From assembly GCF_933775445.1 (NCBI RefSeq), contig NC_065873.1, positions 28,148,001 through 28,212,000 on the forward strand: a stretch of DNA of 64,000 bases, in the 5' to 3' direction. A program made the translations under genes and the position numbers. The notes under the pieces are model-generated. The model was not told where the DNA came from. It saw only the letters and a program-made list of their open reading frames with translations, and did no database searches. Shown here piece after piece: positions 12,001 to 21,844 of the stretch; the first letter of the stretch is position 1; each line of letters opens with the position of its first letter. This DNA comes from Argentina anserina (Eukaryota > Streptophyta > Magnoliopsida > Rosales > Rosaceae).

Positions 12001-12961
12001 CTAATAACTTAGCAAATGCAGCATTCCTTGTGGATAACAATGCGACGTGTGACCAACGCGTCGATTCATCAACCAATACCATAAAATATTGAAAAGGTCC
12101 GCATTCTGGTTGAATAGGTCCACAAATGTCACCTTGGATACGTTGTAAGAATTGAATGTTCTCGGTTGAAGCCTTAGCAAAAGAAGGACTTCCTTGAAAT
12201 TTAGCAAGAGAACAAGCTTTGCAAAATGAGCGATGGGCATCAGAAATTGCCATGGAGGGATGTGAAAGCACGGGAGGCATCACAAGCTCATGTGAAGGAG
12301 GGGATGCCACCACCGACGGCATGAAAGCCGTGGAGCTGCCGAGTGGGGCATGCTCGGCCACACCATGCGGTGCATGGGTAGGCACGGCCTCACCGTGCGG
12401 AGCACGGGTGAGGTGATCCTCCAATCGCTTCCGGGACTTGAAAAATGGATGACCATGTGAATTCTTAAGAATTCTAATCATCATATCACGTCCAGGGTGC
12501 CCGAGACGGGCATGCCAAAGCATATAAGAGTCCGAATCACAAAAGTTGCGTTCAACCGCATATGATTCAAAGATCCGAATGGAAGTAAGATACAAACCAT
12601 TCCCAAGACTCTTCATCTTCTCTAAGATGCGGCGATGGCCTGCTTTCTCAGAGGTAACACAAAGATATTCCTCTCCATTCTCAACATAAGTATCTAGGTG
12701 AAAACCATTGGCACGTATGTCCTTAAAACTTAGCAAGGTGCGGGGAGACTTCGGCGCATAAAGAGCGTCTACGACGTTAAGAGTCGTACCATTAGGCAAC
12801 ATGAAAGAAGCAGTGCCTCTTCCTTGAATGATGGATTTCGAGCCAATCATTGTAGTCATCGAAGAAGTCGAAAACACTAGATCCGTGAACAACTGCCTGT
12901 GCCGTAGGACAGTGTGGGTGGTTCCGCAATCAGCTAGACATTCGATTTCACCGCGGGACAT
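9048..12961 (-). pseudogene. pol: Copia Pol (protease, integrase, reverse transcriptase, RNase H), disrupted
   Basis: The frame opens at ATG 12961. Protease motif DCGTTH lies near residue 12 (usually DSGAT/DSATTH). The pre-integrase zinc domain starts HARLGH and ends CKAC, with a long insert between. The integrase core has D..D..E motifs (DICGPI, RLDNAGEF, HNGLAEATIKR). A TAG at 11324-11326, a frame change near 11105-11300, a TAG at 10569-10571, a TGA at 10029-10031 and a TAA at 9144-9146 break the frame. Reverse transcriptase shows HKWVFVRK, KARLVAQGFSQ, LYGLKQSGRMW and catalytic YVDD. RNase H has YADAGYLSD, TSSNHAEIIAL and EDN. The natural end is at about 9048. The remaining frames are well conserved, so the breaks are recent. 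Confidence 0.88.
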
Positions 12962-13896
12962 CTACAAAATAACAATTAAGAGAGTCAGCGACACAGGAAC
13001 AATTCTATACAATACGTTGTAGGATATTGTAAGAATGGGAATCGGAACAAAGGTCGATCCCATCGAATGTATCACATGGCAATAGTACTACATTCTTTAA
13101 CTAAAGAGTTGGAAATCATGGTATTGAAGCAGTGAAATACCAAACAGTAAACTAGGGTGGTATAAACCATCCAAAAATGGTGTGGAAACACACACAAAGA
13201 GTACCGGTGAGTGCATATAACAGACTTGGAGAAAACCGGAAAACCATGTCAAAAGAACTCAAACCCGGGTGAATTTTGGACGAGGAAAACGTGGCAGCAG
13301 GGACTGCTGCAATATGTCGGAAAAAAAAAACCGTCGAAAAACTCGTTGGAAACCCGGCGACACAGATTGCCGGAAAACCGGCCGGCGGCGGTCGGAACTG
13401 GCCGGTATGGAGGCCGGAACTTCAGGTCCGACAGGGAACGCCGGTAGGAACCGGGTGGCGGTGCCGGAAACGCCGGGCAATGGCCGGAAGACGGCGAATA
13501 CGCCGGCAAAATGTGCGTGAAACGCCTAAATAGTAACTGGGTCCGGCCAAGGCAAAACGACGTCGTTTTCCGACGTTCCGAGGTTCGTTTTTCGAATTTT
13601 AAGTTCCAAATTCACAATGTAGTGCTATTGGGGTCCCATGTGACCCAAAAGCGTCCAATTTAAAAACCACGTGAGTTGCACACGTTGATCATCATGCTAA
13701 GTGTCGGGTAAATAAAATTCTCAAAGAGATCGTCTTGTAAGCAAGAAATGAGAAATTTTATTGAATGCCAATCTTTAATACATCACACATGAACTTCTAA
13801 TTCCAAAATCAAAAGACTATTACAAAGTCAATGAAAATAACAATGGCGGTCGGCCATAACAATACTTGAATCATAAAGCTAAAGAAGTGAAAACGA

Positions 13897-14964
13897 CTAA
13901 TCAAAGTCGGGAGTATCCATGGTAGCAACCGGAGGCCTAGCCTTAGAAGCAAGGGGCTCGGGTTTCATGGAGATATGGTGAGTCTCGATCTCAGGGTCCT
14001 CATCCACATGATTCGATTCGGGTTGTAGAAACTTCTTGTAGGCGGAGTAAGCCTTGATCATCTCTTTGCTAGCGCGACAATCGCGATTAAAGTGCTTGAA
14101 GGAGCCACATTTGAAGCATGGAGACTTGCCATGACCGGAAGTGGAGGCATTAGGAGGCGCACGGCCTCCTTGGAGTTTGGGACGGGGACGGCCTCCCCCG
14201 GAGGGTGCGACACCGCCACCATCACGGGTCCAAGTATTGGACCGAGGCCGAGATCGGCCATGTTGCCTTCCACCACGAGAGTTGTTATTTTGGTGCTGAT
14301 ATGGAGCGTTCATTGATTGATTCTTTTGCTTAGGAGCTTTCCCATAGTTAGACTGTGGCGTAGAAATTCTTGTAGTGCCAACATGTCTATTGTTGTTGTT
14401 GAGGAGAATCTCAGAATGTCTCTCCTTCTTAGCCAAGAGTGCCATTAAGTCGGCAAAAGACCGGATCTTCCCTTCCTCTACATGAGTGCGGTACGTATGA
14501 GCTTGAACCTCATAGTTGATTGGAAACGTGTCCAATGTCTTATTGAGAAGATCTAGGTCGGTCTTGATGACACCAACGGTGCCAAGATCGGATTGCAAGC
14601 ATAGCATATCCTGATTGAAATCATCCACTCTCTTATAGTCCAATAGACGGATGTTATCCCATCTAACGGTCAATTCAGGAAGAAGCTTATCATGAACGTT
14701 GTTGTACCGCAAGCGTAGTTTGTCCCATAATTCTTTAGGATCTTTTACGTTCAAGTATTGCCTCTTGAGAGTTGCATGGATGTGACGTCTCATGAAGATG
14801 AGAGTCTGAGTCTTAGCCATGGGTGGGAAATCAGCAGGAGGGTCGGCAAACATGCCTTCAATCCCTCGACTCTCGAAAGCGAGTTCCATGTCGGAAACCC
14901 AGCGGTGGTATTCCTTTCCTTCTAGATCAAGAAGGCCAAATTCCGGTCGAGATGACGATGACAT
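13897..14964 (-). CDS. gag: Copia Gag protein (UBN2/gag-type, CCHC knuckle)
   Basis: A 355-aa open frame with no internal stop. The N-terminal part (LLDLEGKEYHRWVSDMELAF) and middle (DPKELWDKLRLRYNNV) match the retrotransposon gag/UBN2 capsid family. A basic Gly/Arg/Asn-rich segment (about residues 200-275) leads to one zinc knuckle CFKCGSFKHFNRDC near residue 283 (CX2CX4HX4C), for RNA binding. The frame has its own stop at 13897-13899, and pol begins 936 bp further on as a separate frame, unlike the single Gag-Pol frame of many Copia elements. The ATG follows TTTTGTAG directly, an acceptor-like context that recurs at pol. Confidence 0.88.
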   Translation of the reverse strand: MSSSSRPEFGLLDLEGKEYHRWVSDMELAFESRGIEGMFADPPADFPPMAKTQTLIFMRRHIHATLKRQYLNVKDPKELWDKLRLRYNNVHDKLLPELTVRWDNIRLLDYKRVDDFNQDMLCLQSDLGTVGVIKTDLDLLNKTLDTFPINYEVQAHTYRTHVEEGKIRSFADLMALLAKKERHSEILLNNNNRHVGTTRISTPQSNYGKAPKQKNQSMNAPYQHQNNNSRGGRQHGRSRPRSNTWTRDGGGVAPSGGGRPRPKLQGGRAPPNASTSGHGKSPCFKCGSFKHFNRDCRASKEMIKAYSAYKKFLQPESNHVDEDPEIETHHISMKPEPLASKARPPVATMDTPDFD

Positions 14965-15680
14965 CTACAAAACGAATACGGAATCGATTAGATTCAAGTA
15001 TAATAGGAATTAGAAGGGGTGACGTATATGGTCACAAGAAAAATCGATGCAAGCGGCGATACTCATGATCGCACCCAAAACAGCGGTGCAATCAGACGAC
15101 CACACAAAAATCGATTAACTTCCATTTCAAAACAATCGTGACTCCCCCAGGACCGTCACACAGAAAACATCGACCAAGAGGGGAAACCCATCCCTCTATA
15201 GTCTCATCGGCGTTATATGAAAGGCCGGAATTAAGACAAGAAGAAGGCTAATAGCGCCCGATATAATATATCTATACGTTCAAAAGCGGGAACCTTTATG
15301 AAAAATTTACCTTTGAAAGTTTGTAGTATACGGGAGTAGCTTCTCTTGAGCGAAGTCCTTGCTTGTGAATTTCACGTCTCTTGCGTGAATATGCGGGAGG
15401 AGCAATTTTGAAGGCATTGATGCGGGGACTTGCGGGGCAAAAATATGTTTTTGCGGAGCGAATGTGGAGGAGACCCTGCGGTGCTGCGGGGCTGCGTGCA
15501 GGGCTTGCGGGCAGGGGCTGCAGGGGGGGTTGCAGGGAGGGGGTGCGGCGGCAGCGATGCGGCGGCGAGCAAGAGGTGCGCCGGCGAGGAGATGCCGGAG
15601 CTGGGAATCGACGGCGGCCGGCGGAGGAGAGAGAGAGAAAAAAAAATAGGGCTCTAAAAGTTCAGGGTTTTAGGGCAAAG

Positions 15681-15692
15681 TGCGTGATAACG
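15681..15692 (-). other. Probable primer-binding site of the Copia element
   Basis: Directly inside the 5' LTR the minus strand reads CGTTATCACGCA. It shares the TATCA core and position with the initiator-Met tRNA primer site (TGGTATCAGAGC) used by many plant Copia elements. The match is partial. Confidence 0.5.
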
Positions 15693-15877
15693 TGATGCAT
15701 GATGAAATAATTGTGTATTATTGAATGATATGGTGGCCTATATATAGGCATTTACAAAACCACAATCCCGTAGGATTCGGAGTCCTAATCTATTACGGAG
15801 ATGCTAATCTATCTCTTAACAGGAAACCTATTAGGCTAAGACACACATAAGGGTAAAATAGTAATTCTCCCGGAACA
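15693..15877 (-). repeat. 5' LTR of the Copia element
   Basis: 185 bp beginning TGATGCATG and ending GGAACA on the plus strand. It is the upstream LTR for the minus-strand element, so the CTATATATAG motif at 15738-15747 is the likely promoter TATA. Divergence from its partner is 7 of 185 sites, implying insertion within the last few million years under ordinary plant rates (inference). Confidence 0.93.
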
Positions 15878-15939
15878 GACTTTTGTTTTTGTTTTTATTT
15901 TTGTTGTTGGGAACTTGATTTTTGTGTATTATTTCAAAT

Positions 15940-16195
15940 GGATCCGGATCCATTTTTACCCGACTGTTTTCCTGACCTTTGAGCAGATGAAGACACGTGT
16001 GTAAATTACCAGATCTAATGGTCTGCACAAAATAAGAACAATCTCTCTCACTGAGAAGAATAAGAGAGAAGAAAGAGGTGTTGGGGGAGGAGGAATATAG
16101 ACCATTGGATTCACTCAAGTCCACATGTCATTATCTCCATTTGCCTCAAAGGCCAGGAAAAAAGTCTGGTAAAACAGGATCAGGATCCGGATCCC
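15940..16195. mobile_element. Mutator-like MITE with GGATCCGGATCC ends
   Basis: A 256-bp element beginning and ending with GGATCCGGATCC, flanked by identical 10-bp repeats TATTTCAAAT (15930-15939 and 16196-16205). The inverted similarity continues inward about 45 bp per side (left ACTGTTTTCCTGACCTTTGAG against right CTCAAAGGCCAGG). There is no coding capacity. A 9-10 bp target duplication with long inverted ends is typical of Mutator-like elements. It starts 62 bp beyond the Copia LTR. Confidence 0.8.
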
Positions 16196-16205
16196 TATTT
16201 CAAAT

Positions 16206-16942
16206 ACATTGGGAACAAAATATCTGCATCTAAGGAGCATATCCCCCATAATATAAAACAAGTAAAAAACACAATTGGCTGGTAAATGATTACAGACAGG
16301 ACCCCCTCAGCCCGCATTAAATTAGGTGTGAAATGAAGAAAAAGAATTGACACCACACGTCACTCATAACGCCTGGGCATCGGGCGTCAAACTCGGTCAC
16401 CTCCTCCGTTAGCCAAAAACACGGAAAAACAGTAACTGTAACGGTAACGGTAGGTCAGGGTTAGGTAAGGGGCTCCAACCTTCTCCGGCTATAGCCTTCT
16501 TTCTCTTTTCTCTAATGCGAAATCTGTGACGGGTGAATAAAACTAAATAAATAACGACAAAAAAGAAGAAGATAAAGCAGTGTTTGTCAGGGGTCATTAT
16601 AATACTGCCGTGGTGGCATCATCATCCATCATCGCTGTGCATTTAAATTCCTGAAGCTCTACATGTGTACGGACATCTTCCCATACCAGTGTTGTCCTCA
16701 TTAGTTATGGAAGTTTCTCGTTCCCTAATTCCTCTCATTTCTTACTATCTTCATCGCCACTCTTCTTCTTTTACTGTTACTGCTGGAGTTGATTCTCATC
16801 AGCCTCAGCTCAATTCCATGGCTTCGTCTTCTTCTTCTTCCATTTCCAGCTGTGATCTCTCGTCGTCTGCGCTCTTTGATTTGTAGGCGTTTCGTTTTAC
16901 TGTGTTTGACTCATTTTGACATTTGATTTTAAGCTAAAATCA
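16206..16942. other. Intergenic DNA and probable promoter/5' UTR of the SirB1-like gene
   Basis: No gene is recognised. The last about 300 bp (from about 16620) is pyrimidine-rich with many short CT/TTC runs, as expected for a plant 5' leader. An unsupported open frame at 16665-16886 is Ser-rich and probably lies in that leader. Confidence 0.5.
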
Positions 16943-19900
16943 ATGGCGTGTCTGCCACCGCTGATGACTAGTTCAACTGCTTTCTGCGGCGCTGACTGCG
17001 ACGATCGGCGGCCGTATCGGTGCTTGAGGTAGAATTTATATCTCTATACTCCTAATCTTGCTTAACACTGCTAATTTGAGTTGTTGATTACGATTAGTAG
17101 CTGAGTAGTGATAATAGGATATTAGGATTAAGTATGTGTTGTGATTAGAGAGGTGAAGATGTGTGTGTTAGAGGTAGAATTTCCATCTCTATACTCCTAA
17201 TCTTGCTTAACACTGCTAATTTGAGTTGTTGATTGCGATTAGTAGCTGAGTAGTGATAATAGGATATTAGGATTAGGTATGTGTTGTGATTAGAGAGGTG
17301 AAGATGTGTGTGCTAGGGATAGTCAAACTTAGCGTTTGTGCTTGACCAATGGACCGTTATATAGGTATGATCGATGGGATAACTTTGATGAGAAGGCCAC
17401 GAAATCGACACGAAGCAAGTGCCAGAGGAGGAAGAGGAGGAGGAGCCTTGTTGTTCTTGGCTCTGCTTCTTCTGCTTCTGCTTCTGCTTCTCCTCGTGCT
17501 CAAACTTATCAGCAGGTTCCTAAATTTGATCCTCACCCTGTCATAACTCTAACGTGTCGATCCTGACCCTTTGATATCACCTCACCTATATGATAGGATA
17601 TGATAATGTTGTGTGTTTCTCATCGTCTATTATTGTGTGTTTGTTTTCGACGATTATTATGTTGTTGTTCTTTCCTTAATTCGAAGTTGAAAGTGCTGTT
17701 TGATCTTGAACAATGCTAGGTTCTTAAAGCTGCGAGACAGAAGTTTACTCAGGAAATCTCCTTCCAGTCCAAAGACAAGGATGTCTCTCTCGCCAGGGTA
17801 TTATATATCTTTCATACTAAATTTTACTGGTATGTCTAAATTGAACTGATAGGTGGTAATTTGCTTTCATTTATAGTTTAGCGCATTTGCAAAATGCTGG
17901 CACTTGGCATCGTTACAGATGATCTTATAACTTGTTAATGTATTTTACGTTGATTCCAGTGCATATTTAGCTACCTCATTGGAAGGTCCATTTATTTTTC
18001 ATATTCATCTTGCATACTAGAAACAAGGTGCTTTTAGCCTCAGTTAAATGCTAGGAGATTCTATGTTGTTAAGTACTCTACTTGATGCTGCAGGCTCTGC
18101 TCTACATAGCAGCTGAAGATGAGGCTTTTATGGCTTTTAATCGCGAGATGGATGCTCTCTCAATTAATAGTGAACGAAAAGGTGTTTCTGGCCTATCTAT
18201 GGCCCAAGACCTGGAGTGGAATACTGTGGAGGGAATGCCATTGGCGGGAAAAAACATTAATGAGTGGCAGGCTGAACTGGATGCCATTGCCAAAGAAGTT
18301 GAAGCGGAGCTAATTTCAAAAGACATAGGTTGTCACTTGGCTCAAGTTTTGGAGGCAGTGAATGTGGTTCTTTTTGAGTCAAGAGGCTTCAGAAGGTCAC
18401 CCGTACTTGGAGATGCAAACAATTCGTACTTGCACTTAGTTTTAAGCTCTGGAAGTGGAATTGGTGAAGTTTGACCCTTGCTTCCTTTATACATATTTAG
18501 TCACTGATTGAAGGCATATTTCTTGCTGACCTTTGTTTTTAAGGCTTTTGAGAAATTCTTCTTCAATATAATTCTTTGGATATATTGATGTAGAATGATG
18601 GCTGAATATGTGCTTCCTTGTTGACAGCAATGATGCTGAGCATTATATACATTGAGGTTTGCCGAAGACTTCGTCTGACTATAGTGGGATCTCGATTTGG
18701 TGAAGAATTCTTGATCTGGCCACAAACAGGAAATCCAGAGGTGTCTTATTATTGTTATTACTTTCTTCTTTCATTGGTTCTTTTAAATGATTAGTATGGT
18801 AGTCAGTAGTTTATAATGCATAGATTCACAATATCTACTTTCTGCTATCTACCATCATATATCCTTACCTGAAGTCATGCATATTTGGTCAAACTGAAAA
18901 ATTGAGTGCCTGTCATTATTCTGGTGTTTATATAGGAGCTGTTCAAAGTAACTTCAGGAAAGAGTCTGTTTGCAATTGTCAACGGGAGATGTGTTGAAGA
19001 TCCTAAATCTAAGGCATCAGATCTAACAAGCAATTCACTGTCAGGGCTCGAGATAGCTACTAACAGAGACATTATTGGGATTGCTTTGGCCAATCTTGTT
19101 GTAAGTTCTAAAATCTATTTATGAAAAGAATTTTACGCATGTTAATGAGCTACAGTTCTTCTCTCTCTTCTCCATTAACTTAAATTAAGAAACAAATATT
19201 GCAGAGGCTTCATTGGAAACATGCTTCAAGATCAAATCATGGACTGATGCTGACTTCTCCACTCAGGCATGTTCACAATACTCATGATAAACTGTACAAA
19301 TTCACTGATTCAAAGGCTCCTCTGTTACGACCCCAAGAACTTAGGTAATGTTTCTTTCGCCTCCTATGTGAACCACTGATTTTTTTAATGTCACTAGTGT
19401 ACAGACACCAATTTTCATAGTCCAAATTAGTTCAAGGAATGAGAATATTCACCGATTGGCAGCTTGCACAGCAAGTTCATGTTGGTTTATTATACTAAAT
19501 TTTTTAAATGTCATTCTGCTTTGCAAACAAAATAAAATGAAGTTACTATGTGAAATATAACAATGTAAGTGCGGTGATGATAATCTCTGACTTGGTTCAA
19601 TGATATAACAGTAGCTCCTCAGAGTTTGGTTCTTATTATATTTATTCTGAGCTCCCTTTTTTCTTCAAAGGCGTGCTCCACTTTCTTTGTTTACATTGTT
19701 TGGTCATTTACCATTGTTCTTTAATGGAAATATAGAAGCATAGTGGTCAATTTCTTCACCATGTTTCTTTACCACTTATTTGTTTCTCCCATTTAAAACA
19801 TATTAAAGCAAGACTTTCTATACAGGTTGGCCATCATGGCTTCAGAAAGATTGCTGATTCTGCAACCGCACAATTGGGTTTTGAGGAGAGACCATGGCAT

Positions 19901-20157
19901 GATGTTATACTACAATAGGTACGGCTGATATTGGTTTCCCCAGATTGATTTCTAAATTCAAATGACTAGTCCTAAGTTATGTGTTGGTGAATGCCAGGGA
20001 GTACGGGAAGGCTGTCCAAGAGCTTAGCATATGCATGGCTTTTGCCCCAGAAGAAGAGGCAGAAGTTCTTGAACCATTTGTTGAGATGTTGCATCTGCTG
20101 CGGCTTGAATCATCATGGAAATCTTTAGAGCACTCAAGTCAAGTGAAAGTCTCTTAA
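16943..20157 (+). CDS. SirB1/UPF0162-like transglutaminase-fold and TPR-like protein, probably plastid-targeted
   Basis: Nine exons: 16943-17028, 17365-17515, 17720-17797, 18094-18463, 18628-18740, 18936-19100, 19205-19344, 19826-19918 and 19998-20157, giving 451 aa in one frame. The N-terminus (MACLPPLMTSS, then a basic run CQRRKRRRS and a Ser/Ala-rich stretch) looks like a transit peptide. The core has ALLYIAAEDEAFMAFNREMD, a long helical/linker segment, and LTIVGSRFGEEFLIWPQTG, resembling the SirB1/UPF0162 family. The C-terminus (RLLILQPHNWVLRRDHGMM, YNREYGKAVQELS) is TPR-like, as in bacterial homologues. The biochemical role is not established. Exon 1 is small, and intron 1 carries a 144-bp tandem duplication that copies the donor. 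Exon 4 ends GGAATTG|GTGAAG. Confidence 0.8.
17026..17313 (+). repeat. 144-bp tandem duplication in intron 1, including the splice donor
   Basis: Two adjacent copies (17026-17169 and 17170-17313) are nearly identical over their length, each beginning GAGGTAGAATTT. The first copy starts at the exon 1 donor (GAG|GTAGAA), so the second holds a duplicate donor-like site 144 bp downstream. Few substitutions separate them, so the event is recent. Confidence 0.9.
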
Positions 20158-20521
20158 CTCATTGTGTACATAACCGGCAATCTCTGAGCTTACTTGAACT
20201 GCATTTGCTACTGTTAATTTGTACCAGAATTCTTACCCGCAAAAATGTATAATACCATGAATATGCACGAACTAGGGTTGATATTGGCATTACTTGAGAT
20301 CCTTTTCCAGTATTGTGAGAAAGTATAACAAGGCAAGAATCTACAAACTACAAAATTACAAACCATCTGACATACAAGTCGTCTTAGGTTGGTCCAACAT
20401 CATCCGCATATATGTCGGCCTAATCTTTTCTGAGTATATCCCTTGAAGAGTACATGTATAATTCATTGTTTCCGTTGCATCTGCTTATAATAGATCATCC
20501 CAAGATTAGCATATTCATACT
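20158..20521. other. Shared 3' region between convergent genes
   Basis: This 364-bp stretch lies between the stop of the SirB1-like gene (+) and the stop of the PPR gene (-). No coding sequence is recognised; it presumably holds both 3' UTRs and polyadenylation signals. Confidence 0.5.
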
Positions 20522-21844
20522 TTATAGACCATCACTAGCGCAAGCAATCCTCACTTGATCCATCAGATACTCTTGAGGCTGCAACCCGTCTGCCTTCATC
20601 TGATACAGAAACTTAAGGGCTTCAATGTGTAACCCATTCCGCAAGTAACTTGTGAGCATGGCATTCCAACACGCAGTTGATTTTGTATCATGGATTGTCT
20701 GGAACACCAGTTTCGCATCTCCAAGTAGTCCATTTCTTCCGTACATATCGACCAACCCACAGTGCAGGAAATAATCGGTTTCAACTCCAAGTTTGATAGC
20801 ATTGGCATGAACTTGTCTTCCGCTGAGGCCACGATCATACATCCTCGCACACGCCCTGAGTACACAAGAGATCATACAAGTGTTCTTGTTTATCCCAGCC
20901 CTCCCTACTTCCTTGAAGTCACTGATCACATCGAAAAACCGCTCTCCTCTAGAGTTGTTGATCATTCTAGCGGTCCATGTCAGGGCATTAGGCTGCGAGA
21001 GCCCCAGGGAGGCGCGGTGCGCAGCTCCGTGGCACCTCAATCTGCTGTAGAAGTTGATCAAGGAGGCGGCGACAAACATATCATGATTAGCGTGACCCAA
21101 CTTGAGGCAGCAGCCATGGAGTTGCTCCCCTAATCTCATTTCCATCGCAGCGTCGAGAAGGCAAGCCATGATCCAAGCAGGAAACTCAAACATGCTGACA
21201 TCATACTCCTTTTGGTGCAGCATGGTCAGAAATAACCTCAAGGCTTCCGGGTAATCGGCATTGTGGGCATAAGCAGCTATCAAGGTGGCCCATGAGTTGA
21301 AGTCCTTGCGCGGCATTTCATCAAACAGTTGGTGGGCACTGTCTAAACGACCGTTGCTGACGTGACGCAGAAGAAGGCGGTTGAGCAAGTGTAAAGGAGG
21401 TGGTGAGTTGAGGCGGCTCTTCCTAGTAAGATGGGCCTGTAAGTCGAGAGCTGCGCCGGAGTCGGAGCAATCGTTGATCAGAGAGGCGTAAATGCTGTTG
21501 TCAGCTGTAGCTGCTATTGGGACTAGGAGGCCATCCATCAGCCGCAGAATATCGGAGGTGCTGCATCTCGACTCCTTCCCATTCTTCTTCTTCTTCCTCC
21601 TCCTCTTGGTAGTCACAGTTGTGTGGTTCTTCCGGTGGGGCCTGATCGGCGGCGTTGGAATTGGAGGAGTACTAGTATTGTTAGAGTAGAGAGTGTTTGA
21701 TTTTGAACTAGGCGGGAGAGGTAACCTGACTTTGGGTAACATGGGCGGGTGCTTCTGGATGGTAGCTGACAATCTAGAATGACATTGCCACTGATCACAA
21801 GCGCCATGAGCAAAGCTTGCTCTTACTGGGGCTGCCATTCCCAT
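20522..21844 (-). CDS. Pentatricopeptide repeat protein (At1g31790-like), predicted organellar
   Basis: An intronless 440-aa frame, as is usual for plant PPR genes. The N-terminal about 100 residues are Ser/Pro/Thr-rich with a lysine/arginine run (TTKRRRKKKKNGK), consistent with an organelle-targeting region. PPR units follow, for example LLNRLLLRHVSNGRLDSAHQ with LFDEMPRKDFNSWATLIAAY, then HCGLVDMYGRNGLLGDAKLV and CWNAMLTSYLRNGLHIEALK. No E or DYW editing domain is visible at the C-terminus. Such proteins bind organellar RNA; the specific target is unknown. The architecture is closest in my memory to At1g31790 (about 410 aa). A second in-frame ATG lies at codon 3. Confidence 0.85.
   Translation of the reverse strand: MGMAAPVRASFAHGACDQWQCHSRLSATIQKHPPMLPKVRLPLPPSSKSNTLYSNNTSTPPIPTPPIRPHRKNHTTVTTKRRRKKKKNGKESRCSTSDILRLMDGLLVPIAATADNSIYASLINDCSDSGAALDLQAHLTRKSRLNSPPPLHLLNRLLLRHVSNGRLDSAHQLFDEMPRKDFNSWATLIAAYAHNADYPEALRLFLTMLHQKEYDVSMFEFPAWIMACLLDAAMEMRLGEQLHGCCLKLGHANHDMFVAASLINFYSRLRCHGAAHRASLGLSQPNALTWTARMINNSRGERFFDVISDFKEVGRAGINKNTCMISCVLRACARMYDRGLSGRQVHANAIKLGVETDYFLHCGLVDMYGRNGLLGDAKLVFQTIHDTKSTACWNAMLTSYLRNGLHIEALKFLYQMKADGLQPQEYLMDQVRIACASDGL

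Larger units (their letters stand above)
8676..15877 (-). mobile_element. Ty1/Copia LTR retrotransposon, nearly full length, pol disrupted
   Basis: A 7,202-bp element on the minus strand with two 185-bp LTRs starting TGATGCATG and ending GGAACA (TG...CA). Flanks GACCT (8671-8675) and GACTT (15878-15882) agree at 4 of 5 positions, consistent with a 5-bp target duplication. Minus-strand order is leader, gag, non-coding spacer, then protease-integrase-RT-RNase H, the Copia order (integrase before RT). A primer-binding-like site and a polypurine tract are present. gag is open, while pol has several stops and a frame change. GC-rich blocks occur in the leader (about 15460-15640), spacer (about 13350-13530) and three pol positions. 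Confidence 0.95.

Noticed and set aside
13249..13533. Several overlapping open frames of 70-90 aa in both strands
   Set aside because: They arise from the GC-rich block in the Copia gag-pol spacer, where stops are rare. None resembles a protein family.
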